NCBI GenBank assembly: GCA_014529385.2
Contig: CM043955.1
Coordinates: 144,619,140-144,679,139 of the forward strand
Direction of reading: 5' to 3'
DNA length: 60,000 nt
Source: Adiantum capillus-veneris
Taxonomy: Eukaryota > Streptophyta > Polypodiopsida > Polypodiales > Pteridaceae
Shown here: one piece after another, positions 32,283 to 44,133 of the stretch
Position numbering within the stretch: position 1 is the stretch's first letter
How the letters are laid out: each line of letters begins with the position of its first letter
Program-made: the position numbers and the translations under genes
The notes under the pieces: model-generated
Databases searched by the model: none
What the model was told of the DNA's origin: nothing
Seen by the model: the letters and a program-made list of their open reading frames with translations, nothing else

Positions 32283-34649
32283 AAGGCTAGCTCAATTGTT
32301 GTCTTGTTTGGATGGATGCAGGTAAGAACTCTATCTTATCTTGGAAGGTTTTTTTGACTTTGGCAAGCCGTCCTACACTGGATGGAATACTCATTTATGA
32401 TTGGGAAGTTCTTTTACTATCTGCATATTGAAAGGGGATCTCTTTCCTATAAACATTGTACTTAAATGATTCTAATACTGAAATGTTTTTGTACTTATCT
32501 ATTCTTTGTTCCATTTCCAGCTGTCTTTTGAATGTAAAAGTTCAATTATGTCTTATTAACTAAGATTTAACAACTGCACTCACACAGACATGCGCACACA
32601 TACACACACACACACACAAGGAAACTCGGGTAGCTTCAAGCAATTGAGAGTCAAAGGAGGCAGCAGGTCGAGAGCAAGCAGTTGAGCAGCAGGAGAATCG
32701 ACGAGCAGGTATTGTAAAGGGAAAGCGTGTAGAGGTCAAGCATTTTGGGCAGTGTGTACACAACACACTGTGTGTGTAATTCCCAAGCTCCGAAGCACCC
32801 AATGCAGGCAAGAGATAGCGAGCAGGAATCAAAGCCAGAATTGAGTTGAGGCAATAGTACCGGGCAACATCGAATTGAACAAGTCGGGCAGTACCAGGGG
32901 CAGAGCGACGAGCTGCAAAATCGAGCGAAAAGGGGGGGCAAATTCCTCGCCACACAAGGCAGTAGGGGCACAGTTTGGTTGTGTGGTTGTGTCAAACACA
33001 CACACACACACACACACACTCCTTGTCCTGCGATAGTCAACCTAGATCAAGCAGAAAAAGCCAGTGAATTGAAAAATTTTTTAAAAGACATTACACTTTT
33101 TTTTGTGCAATCCTTTGTTCTCACCAAAGACCCTCAACCCCCTTCCCCTGACTCCCAGCCCTAAAGAGCTCAAGCTACCCTGACCCCTGATTCTCACACC
33201 CTTACTCTCTCACCCCGAGAGAGCCAGAGAGCAGATAAGTTTTTTGACCGGACCTAGTATCGGCGAACACATCCCCCTCGTCTGGACCCGACTCTTCAGT
33301 ACGGCTTGGAGACAGTTTGTGTGAGAGAGAGTGCGAGCTTGAGATAGACAGCGAGCGAGAAAAAGAGAGAATTAGAGACCAAGCATTCTTTGATGTGTGC
33401 TCACGCGCACACACATCGACGTGTCTAGGTGTGTGCAAGTAAGCCTGGCGTCATCCGGAATTGGCTCAAGTTTAGTTTACGACATCGATCCGACTCAGCC
33501 TCCATGACACGACACCGGCTTTGAGCATAGGCGTCTACGGCTATTCAGCTAGCCACTCTTGTTCGGAAAAAGGAGACGACATCAACACTTTTTGACACCG
33601 GCTCAACATTCTTACTCGTTACGGCGGATTTCTTGATATCCGACCCAACACCGGTTTCATGCGGACGACCTTTTCCCGCGATCGACAACTGTACTTGCCA
33701 TACGCATGGGTGAGGTACCTCTACCATAGAGGAGTAACACCCGACATCGCTATCGAGTGCACCGATTGCGTTGTATGGCATGATTTTTGGCTACGACACC
33801 TTTGGGGGCTATTCGACTAGTGCATTTTTGCCCGGCAGCAAAAATTGGCACATAGCGACACCAACATGCACGTTACAGGTTCCAGTGGTTTTTTTCACCT
33901 GTTCACACACAAATTCTCCAGATTACTAGACACAACACTTTCATAGGCAATTTGGCAGTCATTTCGTTGACAGATGCATTTTGCTGTGAGCACACCTAGT
34001 GCTACTGAGCTCTTTTGAGAGAAAATATCTCCGCAAGGATCACTTTTACTGCATGCAGCAGTTTTTGGCGCCTGTTTGAGTGCGGTTTACTCATGTACGT
34101 TGAGTTGCAGACACTGCCCACTATACTACGTGTGGAGCCATTTTTGGCTATTTTGGCTGTTTTTCTCGGCCGTTTCTGAGACTCAGACCGACAGAGCCCT
34201 TTTTGAGACTGTGGCTGGTCCGTTTGTGTCTGCATTAGCCTTTGGAGGGTTGATAGTATGAGGTTTTCTTTGAGCTAGGGTGTGCGCAAATGTTGAGACA
34301 CTTTCGGTGATACAGGTAGCTGGAGTTCACCTTTACAGTACCCTCGCCATAGGATATGTATCTGGATGGATCTTTATGCTTACACTGAGTTGGCGGTCAC
34401 GAGCAGTGGTATTGTGCAGTAGATGCCTAGTTAGTGCAGTTGGCACATTTATGCGTATTTTGAGTTGACTTTTGACTCCTCATACAAAGGAGACTCTGCC
34501 GGATTTCCTTCCCGCGAGTCGTGACTTTCATTGTTGGCACTTTTGAGCCTATTTCAGTTGAGATTTTACTCCCAATACAAAGGTTACTCTGCCCAAATTT
34601 CTGTAGCTTCTTGCCATAGTTTGGCACCTCCTAAACCCTCTTGTCAGCC
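32283..34649 (+). other. Copia D leader, second part
   Basis: No gene. It holds (AC)n at 32595-32618 and 32995-33020, and near the gag start the two motifs ACAAAGGAGACTCTGCC (34484) and ACAAAGGTTACTCTGCC (34577) shared with copia E. Confidence 0.55.
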
Positions 34650-37600
34650 ATGGCTTCTTCTTTAGAAAAGGAGGAGTATCTCATTTGCAAGTTCGATGGG
34701 AGCGACTTCACCATGTGGAAAGAGTGCATGAAAGATGTTTTGACAAACAAAGCCCTATCAGAATCATTGAAAGAGCGCATAGAGGATGATGGCTATACGC
34801 AAGCTCAGTGGGAGATTTTGGATGTGAGAGCCATGGCTACGATATGTTTACATTTAGCTAAGTCAGTGTTCTTCACTATCATAGGGAAGACAACAACCAA
34901 GGAACTTTGGGATAGCTTATGTTCAGTATGGGAGAGCAAAAGTGCATCCAACAAAGTTTTCCTCATGAAAAAACTTATGAAGCTCAACATGAAATAAGGT
35001 AGCACAATTTTTGGTCACCTAAATGAGTTCAGCTCCTTGTTCAGTCAGTTGACATCTTAGGGCTTTAAGGAGTCTAGCGACAAACTCAAGTCTATATTCT
35101 TGTTATGCTCTCTACCCAGTTCATGGAACATCTTTTGCACAACCATTAGCAATTCGGCTCCGAATGGAAATTTAGTGTTCAATGTTGTCATAGATGCGTT
35201 GCTCACTAAAGAGATTAGACGTAAATCTTTTTACAGCGCTAGTCATGGAGATGCATATATGGCTGGAAGTTCAACGAAGGCAAGAGGCCGTGACAGGAAC
35301 AAATATAAAAGCAAAAGTAGAGAGTGAAATCCTTGTAGTCCTAGTAGACACAGGAACTCAAGTAGAGACCACAGTACCAGAAATATCGAGTGTTACTATT
35401 TCCACAAGAAGGGTCATTACAAAAAGGATTTTGCAGTTTCCTAAGAGATCAAAAAAACATGCAAAAGGATAATTCTGGCAAAGGAAAAAGTACAATAAAG
35501 ATTGAGGAGCTCAATGTGGTTGAGTCTCCCATACCTACCACTAAAGTCGAGGATGCTCCTGCTCCAATGATGATCATTATACCAACAGAGATTCTTGCAG
35601 AAGTGACAACAGATCCCTCATATGTTCTCATTTTCACTTCAGATCTCACTCCAGATGCTTTGGTTGCATAAGATGAGGGTTATGCACAGAATTGGATTCT
35701 TGATTCTGGTGCAAGTTTTCATGTCACACCACATAGAAAGTGGTTTTCCTCTTATGCATCCATGCATGGCATAATCAAGCTTGGTGATTCCTATGAGCTT
35801 GATATTATTGGCATTGGTGATGTGAAACTTCAGATGCATAATGACACTACTTTTGTGTTGCAAAATGTCAGACATGTGCCCAAGCTTACAAAGAGCTTGC
35901 TTTCTATAGGGCAATTGGATGATCTTGGCTACACTACAGTTTTTGGTAATCGTTCTTAGATGTCTGCAAGAACAACCTTATCATGATGAAAGGTCATAAA
36001 AACAAATCCCTGCACTCTATGTTTGTTTTCAGTGTCGACGAATCCTCTATCTGTGTTGCCGAGCTGCCATCTACTGAGTTGTGGCATAGCCGGCTAGGGT
36101 ATATTAGCCAAAAGGGAATGAAAACACTTCAGTGTTTTGGCTACTTACCTGTGTTAGATTACACGGACTTTCCATTGTGTGAGCATTATCTATACGACAA
36201 ACAAACTAGGTTGACATCCTTGCCATTGAACAAGAAACTAGGAAAATCCCTAGACTTAGTGCACAGTGATTTGTATGGCCCAATGCCGTATAAAACTCTA
36301 GGGGTGGCAAACTACTTTCTCCCGTTTATAGATGATTCTACCAAAAAGGTGTGGGTGTATCTCCTTTAGCATAAGGAGGAGGTCTTTTCAACGTTCCAAA
36401 AATTCCTCACCATCGTTGAGAACCAATCAGGAAAAAAGCTCAAAGGTTTTTGCACAGACAATGGTGGAGAATACGTCTCCATAGAGTTCAAGGATTTTTG
36501 CAATTGAAGAGGCATTCCTCGGTAGTTTACTGCTCCATACACACCTGTACAAAATGGGATAGCTGAAAGAATGAATCACACGATTCAAGAGCGAGTTATC
36601 TCTATGATGTCTATGGCAAAGCTTACTCCAGAGTTTTGGGAGAAAACTGTTTTGATAGCAGTTCACATCATCAACAGGTCACCTAGTTCTCCTTTGAATT
36701 TCAAAATTCCAGAGGCATTATGGAGTGGGAAAATGCCAAGCTATGAGTATTTACGTGTATTTGGATGTGAGGCATATGCACATGTGCCCAAAGAACTTTA
36801 TCGCAAGCTAGATCCCAGGTCACACAAATGCATTTTTACTGGCTATGGTGCAAATGGAGAGATGGGCTATCGTCTCTGGCACCTAGAATCCAACAAATTC
36901 ATTCGTAGCTCACATGTAATTTCAATGAATAAAAAATGCACAAGAAGCCCATTAAGGAAGTTAAGTACAGATGTGTTTGTTTCGAGGATGTAGCCTCCGA
37001 ACCAACTCAGTTTGGTAGTGTTGCACCTAATCCTCAAGTGCAAGATACTACTATTGCTCCGGAGAGAGCAGAGTTCAGCAGTCAGGCACTGAGACACCCT
37101 GTAAGAGTATCACATGCACCCGAGCGGTTTGAGCCGGGTATGCACTACATTTTGGTCACTGACAGTGGAGAGCCAACCTTCTACAAAGAAGCTATACAAA
37201 TGGACGATAACATTAAGTGGGAGCAGGCTTTGCAATCAGAATAGAATTCGATTGTGGCTAATGAAACATGGGATTTGGTTGAATTACCAAAAGGCAAAAA
37301 TGCTTTACCGTTCAAGGGGGTATACAAGAAGAAGTATACAGCGGAAGCTCCTGAGCCTAGGTACAAGGCTCATCTAGTTGCCACGGGTTTCAAGCAATAA
37401 GGCACGTCTAGTTGCCAAGGGTTTCAAGCAGAAAAAAGGTGTGGATTTCGATGAGATTTTCTCTCAAGTAGTCAAGGTGAGTACACTTTGCATTTTGCTT
37501 GGCTTGGTTGCTATTCAAGACATGGAGCTTGTCCAAATGGATGTGAACACAACATTTCTTCACGGGGATCTAGATGAAGATCTCTACATGAATCAACTAG

Positions 37601-38765
37601 AGGGTTTCACATGTGACACCCAAAAGCCAACCAAGGCAGAATTGGTTTGTAGACTTAAAAAGGCACTCTATGGCCTCAAGCAAGGTTCAAGGCAGTGGTA
37701 TCAAAAATTCGACAAATTCATGCAGTCTTAGGGTTACATAAGAAGTCAAGAGGATCATTGCTTATACACAAAAAGGTTGAACGATGGTTCTTTAATCATC
37801 TTGACCTTGTATGTAGATGATATGCTTATCGCAGGTAAATCAATTAATGAGATCAATCAGTTGAAAAAGATGCTAAGCACTCATATTTTCAAAAGATTTG
37901 GGAAATGCCAATCACTTTCTTGGTATGCAAATCAAGAGAGACAGGCAACGTGGAATTCTTGAATTATATATGGAAAAGTACATCCACAAAGTCTTGCAAC
38001 GTTTTAGTATGCAGGGGGGGAAGTCACTGAGTACCCCAATGCAAGCATACTCCAAACTTAGCAAGGATGATTCTCCCAGGAAAGTTGCTGAAAAAGAGGA
38101 ATTGCCAAAAGTGCCATATTCTTCAGTAGTTGGTAGTTTGATGTACGCTATGGTATCCACAAGACCAGACATGGCACATGTAGTGGGAGTGGTTAGTAGG
38201 TACATGGCAAACCCTAGCAAGAAGCATTGGGAAGCAATGAAAAAATCCCTCAGATATTTGAAGGGTACAGGTAGCAAGTGTTTACGCTTCGGAAACAGTG
38301 ATGCATCTAGTGTAGGCTACACAAATGCGGATTATGCGGGTTGCGTGGATCGTAGAAGATCCACATCTGGCTATGTGTTCATGTTTACAGGAGAAGCTAT
38401 CTCTTGGAGATCGTGTCTCCAAGATTGCACGTCTCCATCTACCACTGAAGCAGAATATGTCGCTGCGTATGACGGAAATAAGGAAGCCATATGGTTAGCT
38501 CGTCTAGTGGGAGATTTTGGGCATTCACGAGGTTCCAGTATTGCATTGTGATAGTCAAAGTTCCATTGCTTTGGCAAAGAATCCGGTGTTTCACTCTTAG
38601 TCAAAACACATAGAGGTCAGATACCATGTCATACGAGATTCATTGGCTAGCAAGCGCATCGAGCTTGTCAAGGTTCACATTGGCAACAACCCCGCAGATG
38701 CTGTGACGAAGAGCCTAGCCTCGGAGTGATTTACACATTGCATAGAACTTATGGGTGTAGGATGA
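34650..38765 (+). pseudogene. Copia D gag-pol
   Basis: ATG 34650 starts a Gag related to that of E (KFDGSDFTMWKECM). Stops at 34995, 35058 and 35325 follow, the zinc knuckle has lost a cysteine (CYYFHKKGH), and the frame then changes. Protease ILDSGASFH is near 35700. Integrase has HSDLYGP, TDNGGEY and NGIAERMN with stops at 36367 and near 36507. RT keeps the MDVNTTFLHGD and YVDDMLIAG blocks, with a 34-bp tandem duplication at 37366-37433 and stops. A frameshift near 37900 precedes RNase H (NADYAGC), and another near 38520 precedes the terminal ELMGVG. Confidence 0.92.
37366..37433 (+). repeat. 34-bp tandem duplication in copia D RT
   Basis: Two adjacent copies of a unit ending GGGTTTCAAGCA. 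The first also holds a TAA. Confidence 0.85.
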
Positions 38766-38848
38766 AGCCTAGGTGATGCTTCATCAACTTTGCATAGACT
38801 AACTATACTGATGCCACTATTGGCCACCATGACCTTCAAGTGGGAGGT

Positions 38849-39057
38849 TGTTGGGGTGTAGGCCAGGTGGCCGTGGGAAACCACCCTTACTCACAGTTTC
38901 TTCCTAATGAATATAGGGAGAGAAAGTGAGAGAGTTGACTTCACTCTCTCACTATACTCTCCACTAAGCCAACTCTGTGTGCAGCTTCTTCTTCCCCAAT
39001 TCTCTTGCATCCTTCCCTCTCTAAAACACTCCGCACATGCGCACTCTGACCACATCA
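38849..39057 (+). repeat. 3' LTR of copia D
   Basis: 209 bp, preceded by purine tract AAGTGGGAGGT and followed by GGTTA (39058-39062). Confidence 0.92.
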
Positions 39058-39062
39058 GGTTA

Positions 39063-40272
39063 GGATATAGACATGTGCTTACAGATTTATCTCAACATGG
39101 GGCCAATGGTAAAGGGGCCCAAATGGGAGATGGTCTATCAAAGAGCAAGGCTAACTAATGGAGCATAAAGACCTTAGGGTTAGCTTCATTGAAGACCTCC
39201 AGTAGTTAGCGTTAAAATTCCTTTGACCTTAGGTAAGCTAGGGTTGTTCTTGAGGTGGGAACCCGGCCCAAGCTTGAGGTGCTTGTCGTGCTTGATGATT
39301 GAGATTCTTGAGATGCTTGAAGTGCTTGATGATTGAGATGCTTGAGGTGCCTGTCATGCTTGAGATGCTAGGGTTGTACTTGAGGTGGGAACCCAGCCCA
39401 AGCTTGAGGGGCTCAAGGGCCGAGCTTGTGCTGAGAATTGGGCCCAAGGTTGAGGGGCTTGAGGTGTCATAAAGTTCAAAGCATATCCCTACAAAGAGGG
39501 GGCGAGCCATGCAAGTAGGGGGGGCGGCGGCGGGGGGGGGGCTTGCTTGACCACTCTCTCTCCCAAAGGGCACCCCTTGGTCAAGAGGCAAGTGGGACAC
39601 ATGTCAAGCCCCTAGCTAGGTTACCCTCAAGGAGTGTCCAAAGCCTATTGGTTGGCCTCCCAAGGGGTCCAATGATAAATTAGTTAATTTAATTAATTGT
39701 TTTATCATTTATCAAGTCCTCTCTCTCAAAGGGCAAAGGAGGACACTTGTCCCAAGGCTACCCTTGCCGCTTGATATGCCCCTGCATGTGATTGGCTAGG
39801 CCTAGAGAGGTCCAATGATCTTCAATCATGAGCTACAAGGGGGGGTCAACCAAAGCAAGCTAGGGGGTTTCTTGAGGGTTATACTCTCCCACACACACTC
39901 TCATTGTGTGAAGTGCAAAGTGCAAGAGCTCCATCTCCTTCTCCAAGCTAGTAGAGAAGTTGAGAGCCTACACCAACACTCTTGGCTATGGAATGCAAAT
40001 CCAACCAAGAGCCATGCTTCAATGCTTAAGCTTGCCATCTTCTCCATCTTCATTACTATGCTATTATGTATGCTAGCAAGAAGAGTGATGATAAGTGAGG
40101 AACTAATTCTTTCTCGTATGAAATGTTTCTTCTTCCTCTTTCCTTTTCTCATTCCCTGCTAGCTCTCTCCACCTTCGAAGGTGTTTGAGGCCTTGGAACT
40201 GAGGCTTGGGATAGTTAATGCTTTCCACAAAGTTAATGTTATGCTCGTGATGCATGAAGCTTTACATCTTCA
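39063..40272 (-). repeat. LTR family G, copy 2, second part (minus)
   Basis: 39063-40025 is the reverse complement of copy 1 (3044-3955). Its further 40026-40272 matches the reverse of 51290-51540, which copy 1 lacks. It joins to 24084-24172 once copia D is removed. Confidence 0.75.
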
Positions 40273-40275
40273 TTG

Positions 40276-40320
40276 CATTAGGAAGGGAATGGGATATAGG
40301 AGTGCCTCTTTATTTGGCAG
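40276..40320 (+). repeat. Left terminal inverted repeat of K
   Basis: It begins CATTAGGAAGGGAATGGGAT, whose reverse complement occurs at 49514-49533. A second match block is GCCTCTTTAT. Confidence 0.65.
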
Positions 40321-40775
40321 TTTAAGGAAATTCTTAAAGCTTAAGTCAAGTTTGACCAATGCTAAAAGAGAGGGAAAAAAGGCCTATGCTGAGATTTTTA
40401 AAAATACCATTTGTATATTTTGTATTTTGAAAATATGCTACTTGAACACAAAAGAGAGGTGAGTAACTGAATTTTAAAATGTCTTTCCCCATCTCTCTCC
40501 TCTCTCTCTAACATATAAAACACTCTCTTTCACTTAGTTCTCATTAAATGAAGCACTTTTCAACCTCCCTACCCAAAAAACAGATTTTGCATATTCTCTC
40601 TCTGAATTCTCTTTCTAAAACGTGAGCCAACTCTTTCTCTTTTCCCCCCCCCCTTTTCTCTCTTGTCACTTCCACCTTCCAATCATCAAGAGGACATTCT
40701 ATGTTGCCTACATCTGACAGAAAGTGCAGATCCTCCAAGGCTGCAGATCTACTCTCTCTCTCTCACTCTCTCCTT

Positions 40776-40836
<61 letters not shown>

Positions 40837-41101
40837 TGCTCTCTCTCCTCCCATTCCAGCTTCAAGTGAGAGCAATGGAGAACTCCATTACCTCTGTGTG
40901 CAGCTGCATTTCTCTCTCTAAATCCCTCATGATCAATATTTTGAATTCAGCTACACTCCCTCTCTTTCTTCCCTCCACAACATAATCCTTCTCTACTATC
41001 TATGAGTACCTTCCACTTTTTCCCTCCATAGCCAAATTTTCCTGCTTGCAGCAGTCACGATTACACGTTCTCTCACTATTTTTCTTGATTAGCTAAAAAA
41101 C
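40321..41101 (+). promoter_or_regulatory. 5' flank of the plus-strand genes of K
   Basis: No coding sequence. It has an ACATATAAAAC TATA-like box near 40508, a C run and a (CT)n microsatellite at 40780-40832 before the first ATG at 41102. Confidence 0.4.
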
Positions 41102-43772
41102 ATGTCATTCAATCTCCCTCCACTGCAAGACATTACTAACAGGCCAAAACAATATCAATTAAACACTGATTTGGAGCAGGAGTATGCTACTATGTGACTT
41201 GGCACATCGAATCCCAATGCTGCAAATCAGCTACGAAGCATTGGGTGCATGGCAATCAACTTATGGGTTGATGGCCACATTTATCCAGGTGATCCAACGA
41301 CTAATGCACCACTACCCTTTCGTAATGTCACTGAGCTTCTGTGTTTTATTGGAGATGGAAGAGGCGAACTGTTTGGCTACTACTGGAGATTGTATTCAGC
41401 ATTTGTCAATGAAAGGGAAGCAAGTAAACATCTCTTGGCTGCCTATTCATCACTACAAGAGAAGTCTGCGAAAGATCTACAGCAAGTTAGAGAGGAAGCC
41501 AACAAGAAGATGAAGCAAATGAACGATGAGATGGCGAATCTCAATAAAGAAGTACATCAACAAAAAAAAGAGCAGGAGCGTCGACTAGACAATTATGTTC
41601 AACTACAACACACTTTACGCAATATGCGTCGACGAATCGATCATCTCCACACATTCCCCTCGGCTACCACAAGCGATGTCCTTGCTTTCCTAAAGTGGTG
41701 GAGCTCGAAAGAAACGTGTCAGTCAAACTCGGTAAGAATACTGATGCAAGGTTCTGATTTCCTATATGTTCTACAGGTTTGTGTAACAGTAATTCAATAT
41801 GCAGAAACTTCGCTCGAATGATGATGGGAATTGATCCCGATGCTCAAACAATCGGGCGTGCTCTGCTGCAGCATATCATCAAGCCAAAAGGAGTTGGTTG
41901 AGCTACTAGATGACCCATCCAACACTGGCATTGCTAATGTTTTGTGGCAGAAGTATTTCAGTGAGCTAAAACATTGTGTCGCCTCAAGAGATGATGGAGG
42001 TGTGTGACAGTGCAGGAATAAGTTTCAAGGCCTGTGAAGCTTTGTATAAAAATGTCACACTCGGTCATCGGACAAAGGTTTGTTTTGGTTTCTGCCAACA
42101 CCTTACAGTGTCAGTGTTGCAAAAAAGTGCGCCAATAATGATGTTGCAAGCTTGTTGGGCGGATTTCAATATGTGAAGGATGACATGCCATTAGATGAAA
42201 ACAAATTATTCTGCTATAATGAATTCAACAATGTGTACGTTGACTTGCTGAAGCTCCAAGAGTCAATGATAAGATTTTATGGGTTGACATCAGAAGAGTG
42301 TGATGGGAAAGTGATATTTGTTATGAAGCTTGATGAGTGCCAAGTTGTTAAAGGTCAACGGCTCGAAAGGGTAAGTGTTACATTGATGAGCAGGGCCTTG
42401 GTGAGTGTCGATGTGGAGCTAAATGCCAATGAGAAGGGAAACACTTGTTTAGGTGTTCAATCAAAGAAAAGTATTTGGTGGCTAGTAGCTTTTCATCTCC
42501 CACATGAGACACATGAGACTCTAAAATGGTATTTCAATCACACAGCAATCGTTGATGTCATTCGACAACAACAAGAAGGACAAAGATTGCATGTTTCAGG
42601 TCTTGGAACATTCCAATTTGAGTGGCATTTGGTAGGAGACTTGAAAACACTCAAGTGTATGTTAGGGTGCAAGCAAGGTGCAATGACCCTCTTTCCATGC
42701 ATTTATTGTTGCCACAGTAAAGTCTCAATGGGAACTGATGGCAAGGGTGCAAAGGCCAGCAAGTTGAAACGTGGCAAGGGTAAGGGAGGCAAAGTTACAG
42801 TCAACTCTGCACAAGGTGTACCAACTACACAAGCAGTGGGTAAAGCACTACAACAATGGTTTCAAGGTATCCTCAGTTGTGACCAACAAGTACCTCCTAA
42901 TCGAAACATGGATGATCCAAATTGGGATCCTATTCTTTCAATACCACTGATAAATGTGCATGTGTGCACCCTTCATGCCCGTCTATGAATTCTTAACAAG
43001 TTGCTTATGCTCCGTATTGATTACGCTTGGAATATGGAGCCTACAAAAAGAAGAGAAGAGTGTATACGAGAACTAGAATCTATTCTATCAAGCGTTGGTC
43101 TACATGGGGTGCAGTTGAGCTATGAAAAGACAAGAAGGCGTCTGGAAGTACACAAGATCGCCCTAATAAAGTTTGTATGGGTGGTAGTAAAGCTAGACAT
43201 TTGCTTTCAAACTATTCAGACTCCCAAAGTCCCAATGAGTTTCAGTTGTGGAAAAAGGTGTGTGACATTACCACGTACAAAGGTAATGAAGCAGCCCTAG
43301 GAATTAAGTGTGCTCGTGTGTGGCAGTTTACTGATGATATTTTTTGTCTTCTCGAAAAGGCAAAGCTAACCGATGATGAGATATCCACCCTAAAGTTTGT
43401 AATCAATTGTTTTACAGCAGAAATGGTGGATGCTTGGGGGGAGACACACATAACACATTACATGGTGTGTTGCACATTTGATATTTTCAATCAAAATACA
43501 TATGTATATGAAACTAAAGTTTGTTTCTTTTTCAGCACATTCTTTTTGCACATAGTGCTTTTTTCCTCGACACTTATGGTTCATTAGGCATTTGGAGCAG
43601 CCAAGGGATGGAGCGCTGACACTATCAAGCAAAAGCAGTGTATTTTAAAAGTACACGACATGGAGGTGGAAGAAAAAAGAGCAATGTCGAGATGTTCAAT
43701 TGGTTCTACAGAGTTTTAGCAGGGAGAGAGAGAGAGAAAAAAGACAAGAGAACAAAGAAGTTTAAAATGTAG
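41102..43772 (+). pseudogene. Transposase-like protein of K
   Basis: ATG 41102 opens an exon with an in-frame TGA at 41195. Its globular start (GYYWRLYSAF) is followed by a coiled coil (41460-41640). Frames then shift around 41730-42100. The core frame from 42080 has MKLDECQV (D at 42332), GDLKTLKCMLGC (D at 42638) and a cysteine cluster FPCIYCCHSK; a TGA at 42986 sits in LHARL-ILNKL. After a frameshift near 43150 come MGGSKARHLLS and THYM, a 71-bp intron (43465-43535), then GSLGIWSSQGMER (E at 43611), a TGA at 43617 and TRHGGG. D, D and E could form a DDE triad. I cannot name the superfamily. Confidence 0.55.
43465..43535 (+). other. Predicted intron in the transposase-like gene
   Basis: GTGTGT...TTTTTCAG, 71 bp, AT-rich; removing it keeps phase (HYM to HIL). 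Confidence 0.65.
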
Positions 43773-44133
43773 AATAGAAAAAGTGGTTAGCTTGAGGCGA
43801 TCACAATCATATCATGCTTCGAGTGCAAAAGATAGATTCCGACGTTGGTTGGAGACAAGGCGGCGTGATGGTAGGCGTTGGGTGGAAATTTAATTTCCTT
43901 TTCACACTAACCATTTCAATTGTAAACATGCATTGTCATGCAAAGTGATTTGTAAAGGCGACAATCATTAGTAGTCTTTTTTAATTTTTAGTGATTTTAT
44001 TGAGTTTTTAAAATTTTCTAAAAGTTTAAGTACCAAATAAGTCAAAACTCACAACTCAAAGTTCATTCCTTGTTTGCACATTTTAGAAGATCCTCTCAAG
44101 CCCAAACATACACGCACTCATCTCTTGCACAAC
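43773..44133 (+). other. Spacer between the two plus-strand genes of K
   Basis: AT-rich, with no ORF or motif I can name. It probably holds the 3' end of the first gene and the promoter of the second. Confidence 0.35.

Larger units (their letters stand above)
24173..39057 (+). mobile_element. Ty1/copia element D, interrupted by copia E
   Basis: Paired 209-bp LTRs (TGTTGGGGTG...CACATCA), primer site ATTGGTATCAGAGCC, target duplication GGTTA (24168-24172 and 39058-39062), gag and pol in copia order. By hand count the LTRs differ at about 19 of 209 positions, the most diverged pair here. Without E it is about 9.4 kb, long for copia, because the untranslated leader is about 4.6 kb. Pol is heavily broken. 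Confidence 0.92.

Noticed and set aside
32560-33040. Cysteine-rich minus-strand ORFs near (AC)n tracts
   Set aside because: Built on CACACA repeats; overlapping frames are equally open.
3044-40272. G copies 1 and 2 in inverted orientation as ends of a 37-kb element
   Set aside because: Copy 3 lies outside, copy 2 is itself split by copia D, and the enclosed DNA is explained by separate nested insertions with their own duplications.
40663-40985. Open frames across the CT repeat
   Set aside because: Leu/Ser-only translations of a microsatellite, open in every frame.
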